In this document: one piece after another, positions 1 through 5,867 of the stretch
How positions within the stretch are numbered: position 1 is the stretch's first letter
How the letters are laid out: each line of letters starts with the position of its first letter
DNA from: Lachnospiraceae bacterium UBA7060
Lineage (GTDB): Bacteria > Bacillota > Clostridia > Lachnospirales > Lachnospiraceae
Assembly (NCBI GenBank): GCA_002493835.1
Contig: DLAA01000164.1
Span: 1 to 8,753 of the forward strand
DNA length: 8,753 nt
Direction: 5' to 3'
The notes under the pieces: model-generated
What the model was told of the DNA's origin: nothing
Database searches by the model: none
What the model saw: only the letters and a program-made list of their open reading frames with translations
Position numbers and translations under genes: made by a program

Positions 1-1
1 A

Positions 2-1477
2 AGCTGGGCGGATTTTGACAGACGAGCCAACCGTTTTGCGAATTTGCTTTTAAGCCGTGGGATGGAGCGGGAGACAAAAGTCGGCATTTTGATGATGAAT
101 TGTCTGGAATGGCTGCCAATTTATTTTGGTATTTTGAAGGCTGGCGGCGTAGCCGTGCCTTTGAATTTTCGTTATTCAGCAGATGAGATCAAGTATTGTC
201 TGGAACTTGCGGATGTGGAGGTACTGGTTTTTGGCCCGGAATTTATCGAACGGATGGACAGTATTGCAGACGATCTGCCAGGAGTCGGGATGATGTTTTT
301 TCCAGGAGCTGGAGGACCGGATTACACGGAGGACTGCCTGAAGCTGATGGGATTCTGCTCTTCCAGCGCGCCGCCGGTTGCGCTGTGTGAGGAGGATTAT
401 GCGGCAATTTATTTTTCTTCTGGCACGACGGGATTTCCCAAGGCGATACTGCACAATCACCGGTCTCTTCGTTCCTCCTGCGAGACGGAGCAGAATCACC
501 ATGGACAGACCAGGGAAGATGTGTTCCTCTGCATTCCACCTCTCTACCACACGGGAGCAAAGATGCATTGGTTTGGTTCTCTCCTTTCGGCCAGCAAAGC
601 TGTGCTTTTGCGCGGTGTGAAGCCGGAGTGGATTCTTCGGGCGGTGACGGAAGAAAAGTGTACGATTGTATGGCTTTTGGTGCCTTGGGCGCAGGATCTT
701 CTGGATGCCATTGATTCAGGTAAAGTAGATATGGATCATTATCTGTTGGAACAGTGGCGGTTGATGCATATCGGGGCTCAGCCTGTGCCGCCCAGTCTGA
801 TCCAGCGCTGGAAAAAACATTTTCCGCATCATTTGTATGATACGAACTATGGCCTGAGTGAATCGATAGGGCCTGGCTGTGTACATCTTGGCGTGGAGAA
901 TATACATAAGGTGGGAGCTATCGGCAGGCCAGGCTATCACTGGCAGGCAAAGATTGTGGACGAGCAGGGAAGAGAGGTTTTGCAGGGAGAAGTGGGCGAA
1001 CTCATTGTCCATGGGCCGGGCGTGATGCTTTGCTATTACAAGAATCCCGAGGCTACGGATGAGGTTTTAAAAGATGGATGGCTTTATACGGGTGACATGG
1101 CGCGCATGGATGAGGATGGCTTTATCTATCTGGTAGACCGGAAGAAAGACGTAATCATCTCGGGCGGCGAGAATCTCTATCCAGTGCAGATCGAAGATTT
1201 TCTGCGGGGGAACGATAAGATCAAGGATGTGGCGGTGATCGGCCTGCCGGATGTAAGACTTGGGGAAATCGCGGCGGCAGTAATAGAGCTGAAGGAGGGG
1301 GTCTCCTGTACGGAGGAAGAGATCAATGACTTCTGTATTGACCTTCCCAGATATAAACGGCCTCGTAAAATTATCTTTGAGGATGTGCCTAGAAACCCTA
1401 CAGGAAAGATCGAGAAACCAGTTTTGAGAGAACGGTATTGCCACGGTAGTCTTGTAGAAGCGCAGATAAAAAATTAA
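2..1477 (+). CDS. AMP-forming acyl-CoA synthetase / ligase, 5'-truncated
   Basis: Class I adenylate-forming enzyme that would activate a carboxylic acid with ATP to an acyl-AMP and then to an acyl-CoA in the cytoplasm. The reading frame is open to the left edge and the first codons (SWADFDRRANRFANLL) match the normal N-terminal region of the family, so the true start lies upstream and perhaps 30 residues are missing; 491 residues are visible. Motifs: phosphate-binding SSGTTGFPK (bases 416-442), YGLSES near 849, the GELIVHGPG segment near 998, YTGDMARMDEDGF near 1086, the hinge region DRKKDVIISGGENLYP near 1136, and the C-terminal PTGKIEK carrying the usual catalytic lysine near 1398. The closest general type is the medium/long-chain or aromatic acyl-CoA ligase group; the substrate is not readable. 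The symporter gene starts 19 nt after the stop, so the two are probably co-transcribed and may handle the same imported acid (inference). Confidence 0.93.
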   Translation, partial: SWADFDRRANRFANLLLSRGMERETKVGILMMNCLEWLPIYFGILKAGGVAVPLNFRYSADEIKYCLELADVEVLVFGPEFIERMDSIADDLPGVGMMFFPGAGGPDYTEDCLKLMGFCSSSAPPVALCEEDYAAIYFSSGTTGFPKAILHNHRSLRSSCETEQNHHGQTREDVFLCIPPLYHTGAKMHWFGSLLSASKAVLLRGVKPEWILRAVTEEKCTIVWLLVPWAQDLLDAIDSGKVDMDHYLLEQWRLMHIGAQPVPPSLIQRWKKHFPHHLYDTNYGLSESIGPGCVHLGVENIHKVGAIGRPGYHWQAKIVDEQGREVLQGEVGELIVHGPGVMLCYYKNPEATDEVLKDGWLYTGDMARMDEDGFIYLVDRKKDVIISGGENLYPVQIEDFLRGNDKIKDVAVIGLPDVRLGEIAAAVIELKEGVSCTEEEINDFCIDLPRYKRPRKIIFEDVPRNPTGKIEKPVLRERYCHGSLVEAQIKN

Positions 1478-1482
1478 CAAAT

Positions 1483-1487
1483 AGGAG
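1483..1487 (+). promoter_or_regulatory. Ribosome binding site of the symporter gene
   Basis: AGGAG lies 9 nt before the ATG at 1497, within the 19-nt gap after the ligase stop. It fixes the start of the transporter and supports translation from a shared transcript. Confidence 0.75.
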
Positions 1488-1496
1488 AAGGCAGAG

Positions 1497-3059
1497 ATGG
1501 ATCTATTTATCAAGTTAATTATGCTTATTATTTTCTTCGGTGTGATGATCGGCATTGGGCTTTACTGCCGTCGTCATGCCACAGATGTCAATGGATTTGT
1601 GCTGGGCGGAAGGAGTGTGGGTCCCTGGCTTACGGCTTTTGCCTACGGTACAAGTTATTTTTCCGCAGTGGTTTTCGTGGGATATGCAGGGCAGTTTGGA
1701 TGGAAATATGGGATTGCGGCCACCTGGGCCGGGCTTGGGAATGCGTTTATCGGTTCACTTCTTGCCTGGGCGGTGCTGGGACGCCGTACCCGCATCATGA
1801 CACAGCATTTAAACAGTGCCACCATGCCCGAATTTTTCGGACAGCGTTTTGAGAGTAAGCCGCTAAAGCTGGCGGCTTCGGCGATTATCTTTATCTTTTT
1901 GATTCCTTATACGGCAAGTCTCTACAACGGACTGAGCCGGCTGTTTGGCATGGCCTTTGATATTGATTACAGTGTGTGTGTGGTCGTCATGGCGGTGCTC
2001 ACCGGTATCTATGTCATCGCCGGCGGCTATATGGCCACTGCCATCAACGACTTCATTCAGGGTATCATTATGATTTTCGGTATCGTTGCGGTGATCTTTG
2101 CGGTGCTTAACAGTCAAGGCGGTTTTCTTGCGGCTCTTGACAAGCTGGCGGCGGTGAGCGATGAGTCAGTTTCAACCGCACCGGGTGTTTTTAACTCCTT
2201 TTTCGGACCGGATCCTGCAGGTCTTCTGGGTGTGGTGATTCTGACCAGCCTGGGAACATGGGGGCTGCCTCAGATGGTGCAGAAATTTTATGCCATCAAA
2301 AGTGAGAGTGCCATCAACAAAGGTATGGTGATTTCCACGATCTTTGCGACTATTGTTTCCGGCGGCTGCTATTTCCTTGGCGGCTTTGGCAGGCTTTTTG
2401 GCGACAGGATTGATATTGCTGCCAATGGGTATGATTCTGTAGTGCCGACTATGCTGTCAGGGCTTCCCACAATCCTGATTGCAGTGGTGGTTATCCTGGT
2501 GCTTTCGGCGTCCATGTCTACCCTTTCTTCCCTTGTATTGGCATCCAGTTCAACCTTGACGCTGGACTTTATTAAAGGTAATATTATTAAGGAGATGGAT
2601 GAGAAGGAACAAGTGAAATGGATGCGGGCTCTGCTGGTGGTGTTCATCGCCATTTCTGTGGTGCTTGCATTGATTCAATACCGTTCCAATGTTACCTTTA
2701 TTGCACAGCTTATGGGTGTGAGCTGGGGTGCGCTTGCCGGGGCGTTTTTGGCACCTTTCCTCTACGGTTTATATTGGAAGCGGACGACCAAGGCTGCGTG
2801 CTGGGTGAGCTTTTTGTTTTCCACAGTAGTGATGCTTGCCAATATCTTTTTCCGTGCAAGTTTTCCGGCGTACCTGCAGTCTCCAATCAATGCCGGTGCA
2901 TTCTGTATGCTGGCGGGGCTCGTGATCGTGCCTGTGGTGAGCGTGTTTACGAAGGCACCGGAAGAAGGGACTTTGAAGCATGTTTTCTCCTGCTATGAGA
3001 AGAAGGTGACGGTTTCTGTGACAGATTCCATCGGCGATGCGCTTGAAAAGAACTCCTAA
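1497..3059 (+). CDS. Sodium:solute symporter (SSS) family transporter
   Basis: Integral membrane secondary transporter of 520 residues, the usual length for the PutP/PanF-like SSS family (about 13 membrane helices). It would couple inward Na+ flow to uptake of an organic solute. Visible signs: a hydrophobic first helix (residues 6-22), the family motif FVLGGRSVGPW at 34-44, GTSYFSAVVFVGYAG at 51-65 in the second helix, GGYMATAINDFIQG at 176-189, and the segment SASMSTLSSLVLASSSTL at 337-354. S341-T342 of that segment align with the Na2-site serine/threonine of PutP (known for PutP, inferred here). Hydrophobic blocks continue to about residue 485, followed by a polar tail. The substrate is unknown. 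Its position between an acyl-CoA ligase and iorAB suggests a carboxylate such as an aryl acid, or an amino acid. The gene is intact and no separate promoter is visible. Confidence 0.93.
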   Translation: MDLFIKLIMLIIFFGVMIGIGLYCRRHATDVNGFVLGGRSVGPWLTAFAYGTSYFSAVVFVGYAGQFGWKYGIAATWAGLGNAFIGSLLAWAVLGRRTRIMTQHLNSATMPEFFGQRFESKPLKLAASAIIFIFLIPYTASLYNGLSRLFGMAFDIDYSVCVVVMAVLTGIYVIAGGYMATAINDFIQGIIMIFGIVAVIFAVLNSQGGFLAALDKLAAVSDESVSTAPGVFNSFFGPDPAGLLGVVILTSLGTWGLPQMVQKFYAIKSESAINKGMVISTIFATIVSGGCYFLGGFGRLFGDRIDIAANGYDSVVPTMLSGLPTILIAVVVILVLSASMSTLSSLVLASSSTLTLDFIKGNIIKEMDEKEQVKWMRALLVVFIAISVVLALIQYRSNVTFIAQLMGVSWGALAGAFLAPFLYGLYWKRTTKAACWVSFLFSTVVMLANIFFRASFPAYLQSPINAGAFCMLAGLVIVPVVSVFTKAPEEGTLKHVFSCYEKKVTVSVTDSIGDALEKNS

Positions 3060-3062
3060 AGA

Positions 3063-3079
3063 CGTCCCGCCATTGGACG
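3063..3079 (+). repeat. Small hairpin downstream of the symporter gene
   Basis: CGTCC (3063-3067) pairs with GGACG (3075-3079) around a 7-nt loop. No T-run follows, so it is not an intrinsic terminator. It is the first of three consecutive hairpins in the 126-nt gap before iorA. Confidence 0.4.
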
Positions 3080-3085
3080 GACGCA

Positions 3086-3104
3086 AAGTCAGCGGAGCTG
3101 ACTT
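3086..3104 (+). repeat. Hairpin A, copy 1 (upstream of iorA)
   Basis: Perfect 8-bp inverted repeat AAGTCAGC-GGA-GCTGACTT with a GGA loop. The surrounding context (GCAAAG before the variable stem, CTTGGA after it) is matched at 5772-5796 upstream of the PaaK-type ligase gene, where the stem has a different but still pairing sequence. No T-run follows. Confidence 0.7.
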
Positions 3105-3126
3105 GGAAGTTCTATCGTTTCGAGCA

Positions 3127-3154
3127 GGAGGATGCCCAAATACAGGCATTCTCC
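3127..3154 (+). repeat. Hairpin B, copy 1 (upstream of iorA)
   Basis: GGAGGATGCC (3127-3136) pairs with GGCATTCTCC (3145-3154): a 10-bp stem with one G-T pair and an 8-nt A-rich loop. Related copies lie at 4989-5016 and 5815-5841. The bases after it are GTAACC rather than a T-run, so it is not a standard terminator. It ends 31 nt before the iorA start codon, which places it in the iorA leader. Confidence 0.8.
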
Positions 3155-3185
3155 GTAACCATAAGAGAAAGGAATAATTACTGTT

Positions 3186-4922
3186 ATGAAAACATTGATG
3201 CTTGGCAACGAAGCGGTTGCCAGAGGACTCTATGAGGCGGGCTGCAGCTTTGTATCAAGCTATCCCGGAACGCCCAGCACAGAGATCACCGAGTGCGTGG
3301 CGAGATACGAGGAAGTGTATGCGGAGTGGGCACCCAATGAGAAGGTGGCTTTAGAGGCGGCGTTCGGTGCTTCCTTGACGGGAAAGAGAAGCTTTTGCGC
3401 TATGAAGCATGTGGGGCTTAATGTGGCGGCGGATCCGCTGTTTACTATTTCTTATACGGGAGTGAACGCCGGTCTGGTAATCGGGGTGGCCGATGATGCT
3501 GGTATGCACAGTTCCCAGAATGAGCAGGATTCCAGACATTATGCAAGGGCTTCGAAGATTCCTATGCTGGAACCGTCTGATTCTGCAGAGGCTCTTGCGT
3601 TCGCGAAGCTGGCTTATGATCTTTCAGAGAAATTTGATACGGCAGTTCTTATGAAGATGTGTACCCGGGTCAGCCATTCCCAGAGTGTGGTGGAGACAGG
3701 GGAGCGTGAACTCCCGGAGCAGAAGAAATATGAGAAGAATCCCGGGAAATATATTATGATGCCCGGCAATGCGAAGAAACGCCACCCAGAGGTAGAGGCG
3801 CGCACGAAAGCCCTGACAGCCTGGGCGGAGACGGCGGATATCAACCGGATCGAAGCGGGCAGCGACAAATCCTGCGGCATTATCACATCCTCGACATGTT
3901 ATCAGTATGTGAAAGAGGCTTTTGGTGATACATATCCTGTCTTGAAGCTGGGCATGATCTGGCCCATGCCGGAGACAAAAATCCGGGATTTTGCGGCTTC
4001 TGTGGAGAAGCTTGTGGTGGTGGAGGAACTGGATGGCTTTATCGAGACTCACTGCAGGAATTTGGGCCTTGTTGTCTTTGGCAAAGAGATCTTTACAGAT
4101 ATTGGAGAGTTAAGCCAGAATCTGGTGAAAGAAAAGCTTGGGCAAACCGTGCAGACGGGGCCTGTTCTCTCGGAGGACATTCCGGCGAGGCCGCCTGTGA
4201 TGTGCGCGGGCTGTCCTCACAGAAGCTTGTTCTATGTATTGAAGAAGCTGAAGCTCACGGTGCTTGGAGATATTGGGTGTTATACATTGGGGGCAGTGCC
4301 GCCTCTTAGTGCGATTGATACTACTATCTGTATGGGTGCTTCTGTTTCCGGGCTTCACGGTTTTGTCAAGGCGGGCGATGAGGACACTGCGAAAAGGACG
4401 GTGGCGGTGATCGGTGATTCTACCTTCATTCATTCGGGGGTTACGGGCCTGATCAATATAGCTTACAATGAGTCAAACGCCACTGTAATTATACTGGACA
4501 ATTCCATTACAGGTATGACAGGACATCAACAGAATCCAACCACGGGTTATAATCTGAAAGGGGATCCCTGTACGAAGATTGATCTGGAAAGCTTGTGCCA
4601 GGCGGTGGGAATCAAGCGTGTGAGAGTGGTAGATCCCTATGATATGGAAGTTTGCCAGACTGTGATTCAGGAGGAGCTTGCGGCGAATGAGCCTTCCGTT
4701 ATTATTTCCCGCCGTCCCTGCGCACTGCTCAAATATGTGAAGCATCCAGGTCCCATATGCTCCGATCCGGAGAAGTGTAAAGGGTGCAAAGCCTGCATGA
4801 ATATTGGTTGTCCTGCTATCAGTATGGTGGACGGTAAAGCTGTGATCGATGCGACACTCTGCGTGGGATGCGGTGTCTGCGAACAGCTGTGTAAGTTCGG
4901 TGCGCTGGGATCGAAAGAATAG
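3186..4922 (+). CDS. iorA: Indolepyruvate:ferredoxin oxidoreductase, alpha subunit
   Basis: Catalytic subunit of the TPP and Fe-S enzyme that oxidatively decarboxylates aryl-pyruvates (indolepyruvate, phenylpyruvate, hydroxyphenylpyruvate) with CoA and ferredoxin to arylacetyl-CoA; the reaction is reversible in some anaerobes. The 578-residue length is slightly below typical archaeal relatives but complete. Order: N-terminal pyrimidine-type domain with YPGTPSTEI (26-34), EWAPNEKVALEAAFGAS (47-63), MKHVGLNVAADP (73-84) and HSSQNEQDSR (108-117); RPPVMCAGCPHR (335-346); TPP-binding domain with GDIGCYTLG (361-369) and GDS (410-412), followed by LDNS (437-440); C-terminal double ferredoxin domain with C531-x2-C534-x2-C537-x4-C542-P and C559-x2-C562-x2-C565-x3-C569. 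All expected cluster cysteines are present. The ATG at 3186 gives the canonical N-terminus; AAAGGA sits about 12 nt upstream, a rather long spacing. The partner subunit lies 198 nt downstream. The preferred substrate cannot be decided from sequence. Confidence 0.96.
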   Translation: MKTLMLGNEAVARGLYEAGCSFVSSYPGTPSTEITECVARYEEVYAEWAPNEKVALEAAFGASLTGKRSFCAMKHVGLNVAADPLFTISYTGVNAGLVIGVADDAGMHSSQNEQDSRHYARASKIPMLEPSDSAEALAFAKLAYDLSEKFDTAVLMKMCTRVSHSQSVVETGERELPEQKKYEKNPGKYIMMPGNAKKRHPEVEARTKALTAWAETADINRIEAGSDKSCGIITSSTCYQYVKEAFGDTYPVLKLGMIWPMPETKIRDFAASVEKLVVVEELDGFIETHCRNLGLVVFGKEIFTDIGELSQNLVKEKLGQTVQTGPVLSEDIPARPPVMCAGCPHRSLFYVLKKLKLTVLGDIGCYTLGAVPPLSAIDTTICMGASVSGLHGFVKAGDEDTAKRTVAVIGDSTFIHSGVTGLINIAYNESNATVIILDNSITGMTGHQQNPTTGYNLKGDPCTKIDLESLCQAVGIKRVRVVDPYDMEVCQTVIQEELAANEPSVIISRRPCALLKYVKHPGPICSDPEKCKGCKACMNIGCPAISMVDGKAVIDATLCVGCGVCEQLCKFGALGSKE

Positions 4923-4987
4923 TGTGAGAAGTACTTCTAGCCACTCACAGCAAAGGCTGTTTCGTGGAGAAGCACTAAGTCTCACAC
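4922..4987 (+). repeat. Long imperfect hairpin directly after iorA
   Basis: A 66-nt stretch starting at the last base of the iorA stop codon folds into one hairpin. GTGTGAGA (4922-4929) pairs with TCTCACAC (4980-4987); AGTACTTCT (4930-4938) with AGAAGCACT (4968-4976), one A-C mismatch; CCAC (4941-4944) with GTGG (4964-4967); and ACAGC (4947-4951) with GCTGT (4956-4960) around an AAAG loop. That is 25 base pairs with small bulges. No T-run follows, so a role in mRNA 3'-end protection or processing is more plausible than termination (inference). Confidence 0.75.
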
Positions 4988-4988
4988 A

Positions 4989-5016
4989 GGAGAATGCCTA
5001 AAAAGCGGCATTCTCC
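4989..5016 (+). repeat. Hairpin B, copy 2 (upstream of iorB)
   Basis: GGAGAATGCC (4989-4998) and GGCATTCTCC (5007-5016) form a perfect 10-bp stem with an 8-nt loop. It starts one base after the long hairpin and is followed one base later by another hairpin. It has the same orientation as copies 1 and 3. No T-run follows. Confidence 0.82.
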
Positions 5017-5017
5017 A

Positions 5018-5035
5018 GGACGAGCTTGCTCGTCC
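5018..5035 (+). repeat. GC-rich hairpin in the iorA-iorB gap
   Basis: GGACGAGC (5018-5025) and GCTCGTCC (5028-5035) are perfect inverted arms separated by TT; as RNA the loop would open to four or more bases. With the two preceding hairpins it makes an almost continuously paired block from 4922 to 5035. The following GTGGATTTTGGG has only four T's, about five bases after the stem, so terminator function is weak at best. Confidence 0.65.
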
Positions 5036-5107
5036 GTGGATTTTGGGTCACAGCATAGCTGCGGCATGTTGGTTAGAATGACGATATTTTACAAGACACA
5101 GGAAAGT

Positions 5108-5113
5108 AAGGAG
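5108..5113 (+). promoter_or_regulatory. Ribosome binding site of iorB (upstream start)
   Basis: AAGGAG lies 7 nt before the ATG at 5121, a near-ideal site. A second site, GGAG at 5156-5159, lies 6 nt before an in-frame ATG at 5166, which gives the N-terminus expected from the protein family. Either or both may be used. Confidence 0.6.
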
Positions 5114-5120
5114 AAGTAGA

Positions 5121-5747
5121 ATGGCTGTGACAGGTTTGGAAGCACAGCCTGGAATGGAGATAAGTATGGAAACGAAAAACATTATGATTGTCGGTGTGGG
5201 TGGACAGGGTACTCTTCTGGCAAGCAAACTTTTGGGAAGACTCCTCCTTGGCAAGGGATTTGACGTGAAGGTGAGCGAGGTGCACGGTATGAGCCAGCGG
5301 GGGGGCAGTGTAGTCACTTATGTCCGCTGGGGGGACAGGGTCTGCTCCCCTATCATAGACAAGGGGCAGGCGGACTGTATTCTCTCCTTTGAGCTTCTTG
5401 AGGCGGCCCGCTATACGGAATATTTGAAGCCGGACGGCAGAATTATCGTAAACAGTCAGCAAATCAATCCCATGCCAGTGATTGCGGGGACGGCGGTTTA
5501 TCCGGAAAACCTGGAGGAGAAGCTGAAAAGTGCCGGCATTCATGTGGATGCGCTGGATGCGCTTTCCCTTGCCGAGGAAGCGGGGAGCAGCAAGGCAGTG
5601 AATTTAGTGCTTATGGGAAGACTTGCCAGACACTTTGATTTCACGCAGGAAGAGTGGATGGAGGCAATTGAGCAGAGTGTGCCGCCCAAATTCTTGGAAA
5701 TGAATAAGAAGGCCTTTCTATTGGGGCGGCGTGAGGAGAGTATTTAA
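5121..5747 (+). CDS. iorB: Indolepyruvate:ferredoxin oxidoreductase, beta subunit
   Basis: Smaller subunit of the aryl-2-oxoacid:ferredoxin oxidoreductase, of the pyruvate ferredoxin/flavodoxin oxidoreductase gamma-domain family; it pairs with IorA in the cytoplasm. From ATG 5121 the product has 208 residues; from ATG 5166 it has 193. Visible motifs are the Rossmann-like IMIVGVGGQGTLLASKLLG (21-39), VSEVHGMSQRGGSVVTYVRWG (51-71) and ADCILSFELLEAARY (84-98), all characteristic of IorB. The first 15 residues (MAVTGLEAQPGMEIS) look non-conserved, so homology favours 5166 while ribosome-binding strength favours 5121; the longer form is given. The 198-nt gap from iorA is unusually long for subunits of one complex and is filled with hairpins. 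No promoter of convincing spacing is seen in that gap, so co-transcription with iorA is the simplest reading. Confidence 0.93.
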   Translation: MAVTGLEAQPGMEISMETKNIMIVGVGGQGTLLASKLLGRLLLGKGFDVKVSEVHGMSQRGGSVVTYVRWGDRVCSPIIDKGQADCILSFELLEAARYTEYLKPDGRIIVNSQQINPMPVIAGTAVYPENLEEKLKSAGIHVDALDALSLAEEAGSSKAVNLVLMGRLARHFDFTQEEWMEAIEQSVPPKFLEMNKKAFLLGRREESI

Positions 5748-5770
5748 AGATCAATGCCAGAGGACAGTTT

Positions 5771-5800
5771 CGCAAAGGCAGGACAGCCGCCTTGGATGCG
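5771..5800 (+). repeat. Hairpin A, copy 2 (upstream of the PaaK-type gene)
   Basis: CGCA (5771-5774) pairs with TGCG (5797-5800), and AAGGC (5775-5779) with GCCTT (5789-5793); GG (5781-5782) can pair with CC (5787-5788) inside. It aligns with 3083-3106 upstream of iorA (shared GCAAAG and CTTGGA flanks). The stem bases differ between the two while the pairing is kept. Confidence 0.55.
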
Positions 5801-5814
5801 CTGAGTTTTACGCG

Positions 5815-5841
5815 GGAGAATGGCCAAAATAGGTATTCTCC
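5815..5841 (+). repeat. Hairpin B, copy 3 (upstream of the PaaK-type gene)
   Basis: GGAGAAT (5815-5821) pairs with ATTCTCC (5835-5841), with a further G-T pair, a bulged G and CC/GG (5824-5825 / 5832-5833). The loop is AAAATA. It is slightly degenerate relative to copies 1 and 2. It ends 26 nt before the ligase ATG and is followed by GTA, as is copy 1. No T-run follows. Confidence 0.75.
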
Positions 5842-5867
5842 GTATACTATGTTATGGAGGAAGAAGC

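Noticed and set aside
1067..1555. 162-residue open frame on the minus strand across the ligase-symporter junction
   Set aside because: Antisense to two well-supported genes and with no domain signal or credible translation start.
4473..4985. 170-residue open frame on the minus strand over the iorA 3' end
   Set aside because: It lies almost wholly antisense to the conserved TPP and ferredoxin domains of iorA, with no recognisable protein features; it is a shadow frame.
3060..5841. Intergenic hairpins as rho-independent terminators
   Set aside because: None of the hairpins in the gaps before iorA, iorB and the ligase is followed by a T-run, unlike the clear terminator at 8052-8083.
3127..5841. 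CRISPR array made of the three hairpin-B copies
   Set aside because: The copies are 0.8-1.9 kb apart with genes between them and no regular spacers; they are intergenic hairpins, not an array.
5820..5867. Longer N-terminus for the PaaK-type ligase from the ATG at 5820
   Set aside because: This ATG lies within the hairpin-B repeat and lacks a binding site; GGAGG before ATG 5868 and the normal PaaK N-terminus favour 5868.
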